A stretch of DNA of 64,000 bases from assembly GCF_030929615.1 (NCBI RefSeq), contig NZ_JAVFVU010000012.1, positions 1 through 64,000 of the forward strand. Direction: 5' to 3'. This stretch comes from Dyadobacter sp. LHD-138 (GTDB taxonomy: Bacteria; Bacteroidota; Bacteroidia; Cytophagales; Spirosomataceae). Under the pieces are notes generated by a model. The model had not been told where the DNA came from. It saw only the letters and a list, made by a program, of their open reading frames with translations, and made no database searches. Below are positions 1-9,613 of the stretch, one piece after another; the stretch's first letter is position 1, and each line of letters starts with the position of its first letter. Made by a program: the position numbers and the translations under genes.

Positions 1-118
1 TTCGTGCCTCAGCCGCCCTTGACAAACTCAATAGCAAGCAAAAAAAACATTTGAAATCGAAAAGAAAAATTAAATTTGAATCAACTTTGACGACCAGACA
101 GAGTTTAGATTACACTCC

Positions 119-1441
119 CTATTGCCTAGCAAATTCCTCCAACAAAAGGTTGCAATTCCACTTACTCAATATTGCCGACGCAACCGGATAGACTCTTGGG
201 TTCTTGTAAGCGATATCAGTCAGAATGCTAATTAAAACAATTATATTTTCGTTAGCCCTCTTATATTTCGCTACTCTTTTATAAAAGTCGCTTAGAGCTA
301 TAGTAAGACTACCAGAATTTGGATATCTGTCTGCTAGTGTGTGAATAATCAATAAATGTTTTTGTAGACTTTTCCCAAGTTTAATATTATTTATCCAGTA
401 TATCTTATCTTCTTTAACGGATGCTCGAATAACACTCCCAGAAGTATTTGTTTTCTGAGGATTTACCTTCAATCCAAGCTCAATCAATATTTCAGTAATA
501 AACTTAACTATCGTCTCACCATCACTTGGGTTATTGGTAAATATACGATAGTCATCCCTATATCTCAGGATCTGATAATCGTTAATCTCAGGTTTCAATA
601 CCAGCCTTTCTGACAACTGCAAATCTGCGTATCCTAAGACCATCTCTGCGACAAAATCCATAAGTGCACTGCCTTGGGGAATCCCATTAGTTTGCCCGTT
701 AGACATGGACTGTAAACTTTTGTCGATAACATTCCCTATAAGCGTATTATCATTTTTTTTGGCCTTCGCTACCGCCTTGTCATGCATCGCCCATGCAACT
801 GAATGGGTATAAAGAGCACCATAACAATCTGTAATGTCTGTTTGCGTCAAATACTGATAATCCAAGGCCATTTCAATAGATTTCTGCTCGACATCATGCC
901 ACCAATGTGACACCATTTCTGCCTTATCGGATCTCTTGGTCTTAGATTCAATGGGAATACTTAAACAGTGTATTTTAGGGTTAGTGGCAAATTCAGCAAA
1001 ACGATTCACCACAGTTGTCCATGTTATCTCCTCGGTGATCTTGTGAACAAGATGAACATAAATTGCAGGATGTATAAGTTGAAATGGTCTCCATGCATAC
1101 CTGCCATCTTTGTTATTAATTAGCTTATAATTCACGTCCTCATGGCTACTTGGATCATCAGCCTTAGTACCAACCCCATTGGATTTCGGTATCTGGCAGC
1201 AAAAGTTGGAAAGATCCCTAGCTCCTAATTTTGCCACAACTGTATCAAGTAGAGAGTTGAAGTCAAAATATAACGGTAAATCGACACTACAATAACTTGT
1301 TCCCTTCAAGAAAAAATTACGCGCATCAAGATTACTAAGCCCGAGAATATTGCCGGCATCATTTTCAAACTCAACGTCTTCATGATTAATCAAGATCTCA
1401 TCATCAGATGCAAATTCTAAAAGGGATTCGTTATTGGTCAT
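119..1441 (-). CDS. Reverse transcriptase, defence-type (unassigned class)
   Basis: This 440-aa protein is a reverse transcriptase. Visible motifs are D202-I-T-D-C-Y207 (palm motif A), GIPQGSALMDF at 253-263 (motif B), YRDD at 294-297 (motif C with the two catalytic aspartates) and GLKVNPQKT at 323-331 (motif D). There is no maturase or HNH domain, so it is not an ordinary group II intron protein. The C-terminal 80 residues are helical and of unknown role. It lies 42 bp downstream of the SEFIR gene on the same strand and is the last gene of the restriction operon. Defence reverse transcriptases (Abi and DRT types, retrons) are an established group in bacteria. Membership here is inferred from motif style and the island context. 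I cannot assign a named class. The DNA is visibly AT-richer than hsdM and hsdR. Confidence 0.85.
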   Translation of the reverse strand: MTNNESLLEFASDDEILINHEDVEFENDAGNILGLSNLDARNFFLKGTSYCSVDLPLYFDFNSLLDTVVAKLGARDLSNFCCQIPKSNGVGTKADDPSSHEDVNYKLINNKDGRYAWRPFQLIHPAIYVHLVHKITEEITWTTVVNRFAEFATNPKIHCLSIPIESKTKRSDKAEMVSHWWHDVEQKSIEMALDYQYLTQTDITDCYGALYTHSVAWAMHDKAVAKAKKNDNTLIGNVIDKSLQSMSNGQTNGIPQGSALMDFVAEMVLGYADLQLSERLVLKPEINDYQILRYRDDYRIFTNNPSDGETIVKFITEILIELGLKVNPQKTNTSGSVIRASVKEDKIYWINNIKLGKSLQKHLLIIHTLADRYPNSGSLTIALSDFYKRVAKYKRANENIIVLISILTDIAYKNPRVYPVASAILSKWNCNLLLEEFARQ

Positions 1442-1483
1442 TCTGTTCTTCTAGACAATGTTCAAAAGCATATTTACCACAAC

Positions 1484-2938
1484 TTATCGAGTAGACCCAA
1501 TATTTTCGATGTTAATAAGACTATATATAGGCTCTATCGACCTAAAAGACCCTGAATAAGAGATTCTTCTTTCCTGCCCCTTTTCTTTTAACACAGTCAA
1601 TTTCCTTTTGAGTTCTTCCTCATTTTGTACATCAAATATCCCTTTTACCTTTTCAAAATGTCGCTTAGAGGTAATTCTATTAAAAAATGGAATTGGCTTG
1701 TACTCATCATAATAGATATACGTCATAGCAAACCAATGGGTGTCATTCATGGTTGCTATATAGAAACACAATAAATCTGCCTCAATCAAATGCTCCTTAT
1801 TAACGCTATCAGGTATCCTTTTGATAATAAGATCAGCCATTGAGCTGTGAAAATTCTTTGAGTACGTCTCTTTATAATAAGCATCAAATGAATCAACATA
1901 ATTATATAGATCGGAAAAACTACTAGGCTCCTTTTTGTGAGTATATTTATCTTGAAAATAATACCCAGAATAAAATAGCTCTTCAATAAATTTATAATTC
2001 TCATTTTTTATTCCAGTTGCAATTAAGTACAGGAATATTTCGTGAATTAAAAATTTAAAATGATCAAATTCTATTTCATAAAAAGAATTTGTTTCATCAA
2101 GTGGTCGTTTAAACAATGGAAGCCGTTCAAGAAATTTTAAAATAATATCAACATCAAATTCTCCATATTCTTCTTTTGTAACTTTATCAAAGAACGCAAT
2201 AAAATCATTTCTCAATGGAGTGGACAAAATAATCTGGTCGTGCACTTGCTTGCCCATTAAAATATTATCAGCCTTCTGAATCTTAAATGACAATCCTTTT
2301 AAACTCTCTGTAAACTCGTCTAAAAAATCTCTCAATAAAGAATTTATGCGGTTTGAATTTTTACTCGCATGAGCGTCAAATCCTCTGACCAAAATTGATG
2401 TTTTGTGACTTAAGTGGATTTCCTCTTGCAAATAGCTCGGCATCTTTCCTAGCTGTGGTTTACTGTAGGCTGGTTTTCCAAATATATTTCGAATTAGTTT
2501 CTCATAATTTTCCTCAAAGGTATCCTGATCACTTAAGTCTACATATATCCTGCTTTCTAAATAAGTTGGAAAATATCCCTTACCCTCTTCGTTTCTCTCG
2601 GCAACAATTGGGATAAATTTCTCTTGCGATACATTATTATATACTTGTGGACTAATAATCTGGGTTTCTGTACCCACACCACCACTACGCTGATCTGCTT
2701 TTTCAGAATACTTTCGGTCCAAAATGATAAGCACCTTATCTATTTCAGGAGATTTCACCATGGACTCCATAAAGTCATATTTATCTTGCCCTTCTTTCAA
2801 GTCCCATTTATCAATAGTCGTATCCACTCCATCTGAAACAAGTCTTTCGGCCAAATTTATTACCCATTCCTCATGAGATAGCGTTGTCCAGCTATAGGAG
2901 ATAAAAACTCGTTTTATTATTTGTTCTTTTGAAAGCAT
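1484..2938 (-). CDS. SEFIR/TIR-domain protein
   Basis: The 484-aa product begins with a SEFIR (TIR-like) domain at about residues 9-150. It shows RVFISYSW at 10-17, then EEWVINLAERL, GVDTTIDKWDLKEG at 37-50 and a GGVGTETQIISP segment. Residues 170-484 match nothing I recognise and probably sense or bind a partner. Bacterial SEFIR and TIR domains are known defence effectors that destroy NAD+; that activity here is inferred. The gene starts 28 bp after hsdR ends and is followed 42 bp later by the reverse transcriptase, so the two probably form a module translated from the restriction operon. ATG start at 2938. No signal peptide or membrane segment is visible. Confidence 0.85.
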   Translation of the reverse strand: MLSKEQIIKRVFISYSWTTLSHEEWVINLAERLVSDGVDTTIDKWDLKEGQDKYDFMESMVKSPEIDKVLIILDRKYSEKADQRSGGVGTETQIISPQVYNNVSQEKFIPIVAERNEEGKGYFPTYLESRIYVDLSDQDTFEENYEKLIRNIFGKPAYSKPQLGKMPSYLQEEIHLSHKTSILVRGFDAHASKNSNRINSLLRDFLDEFTESLKGLSFKIQKADNILMGKQVHDQIILSTPLRNDFIAFFDKVTKEEYGEFDVDIILKFLERLPLFKRPLDETNSFYEIEFDHFKFLIHEIFLYLIATGIKNENYKFIEELFYSGYYFQDKYTHKKEPSSFSDLYNYVDSFDAYYKETYSKNFHSSMADLIIKRIPDSVNKEHLIEADLLCFYIATMNDTHWFAMTYIYYDEYKPIPFFNRITSKRHFEKVKGIFDVQNEEELKRKLTVLKEKGQERRISYSGSFRSIEPIYSLINIENIGSTR

Positions 2939-2966
2939 GATTAAAAGTCCTTACAAAATATATATT

Positions 2967-5921
2967 TCACCCTTCTCCCCCCTCAACAAACGTCTTCACA
3001 AACCCCAATATCTTATCCAAAATCCGGTCGCCTATTTTCTTGCGTTGTAGCAAGGATGGGCGCCCAGCTTTTAAAAGAGACAGGACTTCGTCACGGAGTG
3101 GTTCGCGTTCGGCAAAGAGGTAGTCTTCAATTAACTGTTGTGTTTTGTCGGCATCGAGGTTTTCCTCTTCTATCAGTACATTGAACGATTTGATTTGTTC
3201 CAGCTGCCAGAATTCATCAAACTTATCACTGATATCGCTAACGTCTTCGATCAGGGGCAGGTTTTCTTCGATAAATTTCTCGATCAGATCCCGCTTGCTA
3301 CGGAGCTGTATTTCTGAATTTAACAGTTGCTCAATCTCTCTGCGTTTTCGTTCCTGATCTTTTGGCTTAGCTGTTTTCAGTCCGGCCAAAAGTTTCAAAA
3401 TATAGGTAACGTTGATCTCATCACGGTGAATGAGTTCCAGCTCAAAATCCACCTCTTCCAAAATGGATACTTTTTCTTTGGTATGGTTAGACTTTACTTT
3501 GTCGTGCAAATCGAGATATTTGCTCTTGTAATCCTCAAAAGTTTGCTCGGTAAGCCCTAATTCTTCCCACGAAAAATCAGCAAAAGATTCCAGGATATTC
3601 TTGATCCGGATCAGATCACGGAAAGCTTTCACAAATTTCAGTTCATCTTCTTCGCTTACCAGTTCATTCACGCTCTTGACTGTCGGCGTGATATCCAACA
3701 GTTTCTCTATCGCCGTATTGAACTTCTCAACGTAATCTTCAAACGGTTCAAGAATGATTTCTTCAATGGCTTCTTTGTTACTGAACAACGTAATAGCTTC
3801 ATCCGTCACCTTTTTTAGATTACGGAACACCACAATATTTCCCTGCGACTTCTGCTCATTCAAAATCCGGTTAGTACGGGAATAAGCCTGAATCAATCCG
3901 TGGAATTTCAGATTTTTATCCACATACAATGTATTTACCTTTTTGGCATCAAAACCCGTCAGGAACATATTCACGACCAACAGAATATCAATCCGGCTGG
4001 CCGGGCTATCCGGGCTTTTCTCCCGGTCTTTGAGTTTTTTGGAAAGATCGTTGTAATAATTATAAAAGGATTGTGAATCCCTGGTCGAAAACTTAGTACC
4101 AAACATGGTATTGTAATGTCCAATATAGCTATCCAGCTTTTCACGGCTATGCATATTAATCACAGGGGCTATTTCCTGCGCCTGTCCGTAAGATACCGGC
4201 GGATCCGCTGCCATCCGTAATCCTGGTGTGAGCATCTCCGTATCCTCACGTATCAGTCCGTCGGCGTTGGCATCGTCCTCATTGGCTACATAGCTGAATA
4301 TCGTCGCCACTTTCAGGTCGTGTTCTCCTGCTTCTTTCTTTTTTTGAAAAAGATCATAATAGCGGATCAGTGATTCCACACTGCTCACACAAAACATGGC
4401 TGAGTAATCACGGTTATGCGTTTTACGGCCATGATGCGCCAGAATATAATCAACGATCTTCTCTACACGTGCCGGAGATTCCATCAATTCCCGTGTATCA
4501 ATATCTTCTACTTCAATATCTATTTCGTTATCTGTTCCGTCTTTTCGCTTAAATCTCCCCACATATTCAATAGAAAATCGCAACACGTTTTCATCTCGAA
4601 TGGCATCGGTGATGACATACTTATGAAGACATTCTTCAAACAAATCTTTGGTAGTGCGTTTACCCAGTTCATTTTTGACCGAATTATCGGCAAAAATTGG
4701 TGTGCCTGTAAAGCCAAAGAGCTGAATGTTATTAAAGAAAGCTTTGATCCGGTTGTGGGTTTCACCAAACTGAGAACGGTGACATTCATCAAAGATGAAT
4801 ACAATTCGTTCATTTTGAAGCGCAGACATTTTACTCAAATGGTGCTTCTTACTAATAGCCGTATTTAATTTCTGAATGGTGGTTACGATCAGTTTGGTAT
4901 CATCCGTAAACTGCGTAACCAGATCATGAGTATTTTCCGTGGCATCAACACCACCTTTTTTGAAGCTATCAAACTCTTTGGTTGTTTGATAATCCAAATC
5001 CTTTCGGTCTACGACAAAGACCACTTTTTTCACCTGCGGCAAACTCGTCAGTATCTGGCTGGCTTTAAAGGATGTCAGCGTTTTACCTGAACCTGTTGTA
5101 TGCCAGATATATCCGTTTTTAGCCGGGCCAGCATCACGCGTATTTTTGACCCGATCAATCAAAGCTTCAACGGCATAAAACTGATACGGTCGCAGTACCA
5201 TCAGAATTTTATGAGTTTCGTTCAACACAATATATTTGCTGATCATCTTGGAGATATGGCAAGGTTCCAAAAATGCGCTGGTAAAGCCATTCAAGATGTT
5301 GGTCAGGCGTTTATTATCTTTATCCGTCCAGTAGAAAGTTTGCTTAAAAGACTGGTTCCGATTGTTGGCGTAATATTTGGTATTGACGCCATTGCTGATC
5401 ACAAACAGCTGTACATACTGGAACAGCGCCGCACCCGCTCCAAAAGAATGACCCTGGTAACGATTGATCTGATTAAATGCTTCTTTAAGTTCCAGCCCCC
5501 GCCGTTTAAGTTCTATCTGTACCATCGGCAGGCCATTGATCAGCAGCGTGACGTCGTAACGATTTTTGTATTTGCCTTCCATTGATACCTGGTGTGTGAC
5601 CTGAAACTGATTCTGGCACCAATGCTCTGTGTTGATAAATTCAAAATAGAGACTATCGCCATTATCCCGAACGATATGCTGCTTTTCCCGAAGCGTTTTT
5701 GCTTTTTCAAATACCGATCCCTTACTCAGTAAATTGAGGACTTTCTCAAACTCACCCGCCGTAAACAGAATCTTATTATGTTTTTCCAGTTGTGCTTTTA
5801 AGTTCGTTAAGAGCTGGCTTTCACCTTGGATGGCGACCAGGCCGTAGCCCATACCTTGCAGTTGGGTCACTAACTGTTCTTCTAAAACTTGTTCGGGTTG
5901 TTTAGGCATTACTTTGTTCAA
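2967..5921 (-). CDS. hsdR: Type I restriction enzyme, R subunit
   Basis: The 984-aa product is the ATP-driven translocase and nuclease of a type I restriction-modification complex (HsdR2M2S). The N-terminal PD-(D/E)XK nuclease shows D123 and E137-L-K139. Next come the SF2 helicase motifs TTGSGKT (Walker A, about 275-281), DECHRSQ (motif II, about 376-382) and GFTGTP, then a helicase C-terminal lobe and a long helical tail that normally contacts HsdM. The length is typical for the family. It starts 27 bp after the hsdS remnant. A start at M5 (MPKQPEQ) is also possible. If hsdS is dead, restriction by this subunit would be inactive unless another S subunit exists. Confidence 0.95.
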   Translation of the reverse strand: MNKVMPKQPEQVLEEQLVTQLQGMGYGLVAIQGESQLLTNLKAQLEKHNKILFTAGEFEKVLNLLSKGSVFEKAKTLREKQHIVRDNGDSLYFEFINTEHWCQNQFQVTHQVSMEGKYKNRYDVTLLINGLPMVQIELKRRGLELKEAFNQINRYQGHSFGAGAALFQYVQLFVISNGVNTKYYANNRNQSFKQTFYWTDKDNKRLTNILNGFTSAFLEPCHISKMISKYIVLNETHKILMVLRPYQFYAVEALIDRVKNTRDAGPAKNGYIWHTTGSGKTLTSFKASQILTSLPQVKKVVFVVDRKDLDYQTTKEFDSFKKGGVDATENTHDLVTQFTDDTKLIVTTIQKLNTAISKKHHLSKMSALQNERIVFIFDECHRSQFGETHNRIKAFFNNIQLFGFTGTPIFADNSVKNELGKRTTKDLFEECLHKYVITDAIRDENVLRFSIEYVGRFKRKDGTDNEIDIEVEDIDTRELMESPARVEKIVDYILAHHGRKTHNRDYSAMFCVSSVESLIRYYDLFQKKKEAGEHDLKVATIFSYVANEDDANADGLIREDTEMLTPGLRMAADPPVSYGQAQEIAPVINMHSREKLDSYIGHYNTMFGTKFSTRDSQSFYNYYNDLSKKLKDREKSPDSPASRIDILLVVNMFLTGFDAKKVNTLYVDKNLKFHGLIQAYSRTNRILNEQKSQGNIVVFRNLKKVTDEAITLFSNKEAIEEIILEPFEDYVEKFNTAIEKLLDITPTVKSVNELVSEEDELKFVKAFRDLIRIKNILESFADFSWEELGLTEQTFEDYKSKYLDLHDKVKSNHTKEKVSILEEVDFELELIHRDEINVTYILKLLAGLKTAKPKDQERKRREIEQLLNSEIQLRSKRDLIEKFIEENLPLIEDVSDISDKFDEFWQLEQIKSFNVLIEEENLDADKTQQLIEDYLFAEREPLRDEVLSLLKAGRPSLLQRKKIGDRILDKILGFVKTFVEGGEG

Positions 5922-5948
5922 GTTACTGATCCTTTACCAAGAGAGAAT

Positions 5949-6389
5949 TCAAACAAACATCTGTTGAAGAAGTCCATTTTTCCACTGCTCGGCTTTATCG
6001 ATTTGGGTTTTCGTATGGTCGATCTTCTTATTTATGGCAGATAAGAAGTTAGCTATTTTAGTTTGTATTTCTTTACTAGGAAAAGGTATCATTACACTAG
6101 CCAACTTACTGGACGAGAGGCCCAGAACTTTTGTTCCTTGTGCAATTGTCATAATTTGCGCACGAACTCTTTCGGACCTAAGCATGTAGCCACCAAAGCC
6201 AATTGCATTTTGATTTTCAATTAACCTTGCATGAATTGTATGCAATCCAGCTACAATCTTTTCATTCCCAACATGAACAATTTCAATTGCCTTTCCAATA
6301 TCCGCATAATCTTCCGAAGCATCCGCAATTATTAAATCTCCATTTTTACAATATTGTCTTTCAGTAATTTTAGATGTGTTAACATCCAT
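5949..6389 (-). pseudogene. hsdS: hsdS 3' fragment (second target-recognition domain)
   Basis: The 146-aa frame carries the C-terminal part of an HsdS specificity subunit: NGDLIIADASEDYADIGKA, then FGGYMLRSERVRAQI, the GTKVLGLSSSKL segment, and the closing conserved helix that ends in EQWKNGLLQQMFV. These are typical of the second target-recognition domain and second conserved helical region. The frame is open upstream of the ATG (RVIEREVVPFIN), so the ATG at 6389 is not a natural start. It overlaps the upstream hsdS fragment in a different frame. About 50-60 residues of the normal domain start and linker are missing even when the frames are joined. It might still be made as a half-subunit, but a broken gene is more likely. 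Confidence 0.75.
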
Positions 6390-6994
6390 ATTAATGAAAG
6401 GAACAACTTCCCTTTCAATAACTCTTTTTTCTTTTTGAGCTGGGTCAGTTTTTCATCCACTTTGATAAGGAATGATGCTATTTTTAGTTGTTCGGGGAGT
6501 GAAGGAAATGATATTTCGATTCCTTTAATTATTCCACCACTTAAATTCTCTTGTCCTCCTTGATTGCTTAAATCTCTGATTTCCTCATATCGCTTTGATA
6601 AATTTTGAAATAAAAATATTGAACTGAGAAATTTACGGTTTACGATTATCGCTGCGCAAGCTTGGTTAGTAGACGCTTCAATGCCTAGTCTCGCAACCTT
6701 ACCTCTTGTTTTTCCTTGGCCATACATAGCCATTAAGATGGTATCCTTTGGAAACAATTTTGCAGATGAATTCTTTAATCCTGCATCTGTAATTTTTTCC
6801 TCAGAATGAGTAATTACATTAAAATCAATTAAAGAAGTTGTAACCCAAGAAATATTTCCATTCCAGTTAATTGGGTTTGTTCGACTAGGTGTCCCTCCCG
6901 ATGACACTTCCGCCAAATTCCCTAATTTCTTCTTCTCCCACTGATCATCAAATCCCAAAAAGCGAAGTTTTGGCACATTCATTTGTATATCCAT
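6332..6994 (-). pseudogene. hsdS: hsdS 5' fragment (first target-recognition domain)
   Basis: The 220-aa frame contains a complete first target-recognition domain of a type I specificity subunit: PKLRFLGFDDQWEKKKLG, SSGGTPSR, ISWVTTSLID, MAMYGQGKTRGKVA and SFPSLPEQLKIASFL. It ends in the first coiled-coil helix, DEKLTQLKKKKELL. After that the reading frame runs into 30 unrelated residues. Adding one A to the A-rich tract at 6425-6436 (minus strand A5-G-A6) would join it to the downstream fragment and give about 348 aa. Intact HsdS proteins are usually 400-450 aa, so an internal deletion is also implied. The start follows the rhuM stop by one base. Confidence 0.8.
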
Positions 6995-6995
6995 A

Positions 6996-8021
6996 CTATT
7001 TTTTCGCCCCTTTGATTTTCGTTTCCAGAGCTTTTAATTCCTCAATATCTATGACATCAGCCTGCCTTGCTTCTTCTACTTTTCGCTTTGTATCAAACTG
7101 TTCATAGAGTTGTTCTACCATTTTCTCCATTTGCGCATTGCTGACACGACCTTTGTTCGTAAGTAATTGTCTGTCATTGAATTCAATAATTCGATCTATA
7201 TTATTTCGCCAAAAATTCATGGTAATATCCTGCCTGTTTTTAGCACGTAACTCTGCCGTTTCCAGAAACACTGTCACAAACCGGTTTAATGTGTCTAGTT
7301 CATCATCCGTCAGGTAGTTCTTTGAAATATAGATATCCTGTTTTCTGACAATGCTACCCTTCCAGTTGGTAAGCGCCATATTGGGCTCATTTGGATTGGC
7401 GCGGCTTACAATAATTTCAGCGGCAGTATGGCCGGTAATAGCAAATAGAATCTTATTCTGAGCCTCAGCAAAAAACATCTGGGTGGCTTTATCCGTTGTA
7501 TCATAATCACTACTCAGTGCGAACAAATCGCGAACTTTCTGATAAAAACGTTTTTCAGAAGCCCGTATATCTCGTATGCGAGCTAGTAACTCATCAAAAT
7601 AGTCTGGACGCCCATCTGGATTTTTAAGACGCTCGTCGTCCATGACAAATCCCTTAACCATATACTCTTTCAAGTTACGATTAGCCCACTGCCTGAACTG
7701 CGTTCCCCTCTTACTCCTAACCCGGAATCCAATGGCCAGGGTCATGTCCAGACTGTAAAAGGTAATATTATAAGTCTTCCCGTCACTGGCAGTTGTCAAG
7801 TATTCCTTGACAACTGAATCCAAAGACAACTCTTTTTCTTTCAGTATGTTATTTATATGCAGGCTTATATTCTGCTTGGAGGTGTCAAAAAGTTCAGCCA
7901 ACTGACTTTGGCTCATCCAGACAGACCCATCTTGCGCGTAGAGCGATACCGACGCTTTACCATCCTGTGTCTGGTAAATGATAATTTCTGTATTTAACTG
8001 CGGTGCTAGTTTCTTTGCCAT
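6996..8021 (-). CDS. RhuM family protein
   Basis: This RhuM-family protein (about 341 aa from the ATG at 8021) shows the family N-terminus EIIIYQTQDGKASVSLY, the winged-helix-like VWMSQSQLAELFDTSKQNIS, and GTQFRQWANRNLKEYMVKG. A Fic-like C-terminal segment contains AEIIVSRANPNEPNMALTNW. RhuM genes commonly sit inside type I restriction operons, but the biochemical role is not settled. An upstream TTG at 8039 would overlap the hsdM stop by three bases. I prefer the ATG because homologous N-termini begin near there. Its position between hsdM and hsdS suggests it modulates the restriction system, which is inference. Confidence 0.85.
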   Translation of the reverse strand: MAKKLAPQLNTEIIIYQTQDGKASVSLYAQDGSVWMSQSQLAELFDTSKQNISLHINNILKEKELSLDSVVKEYLTTASDGKTYNITFYSLDMTLAIGFRVRSKRGTQFRQWANRNLKEYMVKGFVMDDERLKNPDGRPDYFDELLARIRDIRASEKRFYQKVRDLFALSSDYDTTDKATQMFFAEAQNKILFAITGHTAAEIIVSRANPNEPNMALTNWKGSIVRKQDIYISKNYLTDDELDTLNRFVTVFLETAELRAKNRQDITMNFWRNNIDRIIEFNDRQLLTNKGRVSNAQMEKMVEQLYEQFDTKRKVEEARQADVIDIEELKALETKIKGAKK

Positions 8022-8035
8022 GTCCACATTCCGGT

Positions 8036-9613
8036 TCAAAATGGTTTTTCAATTCCCAACTCATCACAAAAAGCGGCCAACTCCTGATCGGTAGCCAACA
8101 TATCGGTTTCCAATGCTTTCAGTTCTTTCGCAACAGCATTGATATCAATGCTGTTTTCTGCCTCAAACGTATCGACATAACGCGGGATGTTGAGGTTATA
8201 ATCGTTTTCGACAATCTGACTTAATGAAGCAATTTTACTATATTTTTCAATTTCGGTGCGATTACGATAGGTAGTGATAATCCTATCAACATCATCCTCA
8301 CGCAGGATATTCTGAGTTTTTACTTTTTCAAAATCACGACTGGCATCGATAAACAGAATATTTTCCGGGTTTTCGCGGCATTTTTTAAAAACCAATACCG
8401 AAGTTGGAATACTCGTACCATAGAAAATATTAGCTGGTAGGCCAATCACTGCATCGAGGTAATTTTTTTCTTCAATCAAGAAACGACGGATATGTTGTTC
8501 AGCCCCTCCACGGAAAAGCACACCATGTGGCAATACAATCGCCATACTGCCGTTTTCGGCCAGGTGATGCACCATGTGTTGTACAAAGGCAAAGTCGGCT
8601 TTCGTCCCTGGGGCCAAACGTCCATACTGACTAAAACGATCATCGGTCAAAAATAAAGGGCTTGCACTCCAATGTGCCGAAAAAGGTGGATTGGCCACGA
8701 TGGCTTCAAACTGTAAGTCTAAATGCTGTGGATTTTCCAGTGTATCGTCATTCTTGATATCAAATTTCCGGTAATGCACATCGTGCAGGATCATGTTCAT
8801 CCGGGCCAGGTTGTAAGTCGTAGGGTTGCGTTCCTGTCCGTAGAAGTTACTGACTTCCTTAACCTCCTTAGCTACACGCAACAACAAAGAACCCGATCCA
8901 CAAGTTGGATCATAGACTGATCGTAAACGCTCCTTTCCTGTTGTGACGATTTTTGCAAGAATTTTACTGACTTGCTGAGGCGTGTAAAACTCCCCTGCTT
9001 TTTTTCCTGCCCCACTGGCAAACTGTCCAATCAGATATTCATAAGCGTCGCCCAATACATCGAGTTCTGTATCTTCTAATTTAAAATCTATTTTATCCAG
9101 GTGCACCAGCACTTTTGAGATTAACTCATTCCGCAGTTCCGGCGTTTTGCCCAGCTTGCTGCTCGTCAGATCCATATCCTCAAAGAGGTTGTCAAAATCC
9201 TCCTCACTTGCTGTACCCATGGTACTGAGCTGGATATTGGTTAAAATACGTTGCAGTTCTTCCAGAATAAAATTACTCGCACTTCCCTCTTCACCGTCAC
9301 TATTCCCACGTTTTGCTACTTCTCTGAACAGTTCCGAAGGTTTCAGGAAGTACCCTAGTTTCTCTAAGGATTCCTCTTGCACCGCTTCTAAAAACGCCCG
9401 GCCATCTTCGGTATGCTCATTAATATCTTTATATCTGATGCCATCCTGTTCCAAAATTGCATTGGCATATAGTTCCATTTTCTCGGCCAGATACTTATAG
9501 AAAATAAAACCCAGGATATAATCCCTAAATTCATCGGCATTCATTTTACCACGGAGGGTATTGGCAATATTCCAAAGCTGCTGTTCAAGCACACGCTTCT
9601 GATCTTCACTCAT
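8036..9613 (-). CDS. hsdM: Type I restriction enzyme, DNA methyltransferase (M) subunit
   Basis: The 525-aa product is the N6-adenine methyltransferase subunit of the type I system. It has the HsdM N-terminal helical domain (residues 1-150), the S-adenosylmethionine motif DPTCGSGSLL at 235-244 and the catalytic NPPF at 308-311. It is the first gene of the minus-strand operon hsdM-rhuM-hsdS-hsdR-SEFIR-RT, and all six probably share the promoter in the gap to its right. Methylation also needs an S subunit, so the broken hsdS bears on this gene's activity. Length and motifs are normal for the family. Confidence 0.95.
   Translation of the reverse strand: MSEDQKRVLEQQLWNIANTLRGKMNADEFRDYILGFIFYKYLAEKMELYANAILEQDGIRYKDINEHTEDGRAFLEAVQEESLEKLGYFLKPSELFREVAKRGNSDGEEGSASNFILEELQRILTNIQLSTMGTASEEDFDNLFEDMDLTSSKLGKTPELRNELISKVLVHLDKIDFKLEDTELDVLGDAYEYLIGQFASGAGKKAGEFYTPQQVSKILAKIVTTGKERLRSVYDPTCGSGSLLLRVAKEVKEVSNFYGQERNPTTYNLARMNMILHDVHYRKFDIKNDDTLENPQHLDLQFEAIVANPPFSAHWSASPLFLTDDRFSQYGRLAPGTKADFAFVQHMVHHLAENGSMAIVLPHGVLFRGGAEQHIRRFLIEEKNYLDAVIGLPANIFYGTSIPTSVLVFKKCRENPENILFIDASRDFEKVKTQNILREDDVDRIITTYRNRTEIEKYSKIASLSQIVENDYNLNIPRYVDTFEAENSIDINAVAKELKALETDMLATDQELAAFCDELGIEKPF

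Noticed and set aside
119..1441. The reverse transcriptase as a retron
   Set aside because: There is no room for an msr-msd RNA upstream (42 bp to the SEFIR gene), no retron-like inverted repeats are visible beside it, and the usual VTG motif is not seen. An RNA beyond the left edge cannot be excluded.
4416..4868. A 150-codon plus-strand gene inside hsdR
   Set aside because: It is wholly antisense to the conserved helicase domain and its translation shows no coding character.
6419..6440. Programmed ribosomal frameshifting in hsdS
   Set aside because: The A tract is slippery-looking, but the heptamer is not in the phase needed for a classic -1 shift, and the joined protein would still lack part of a domain.
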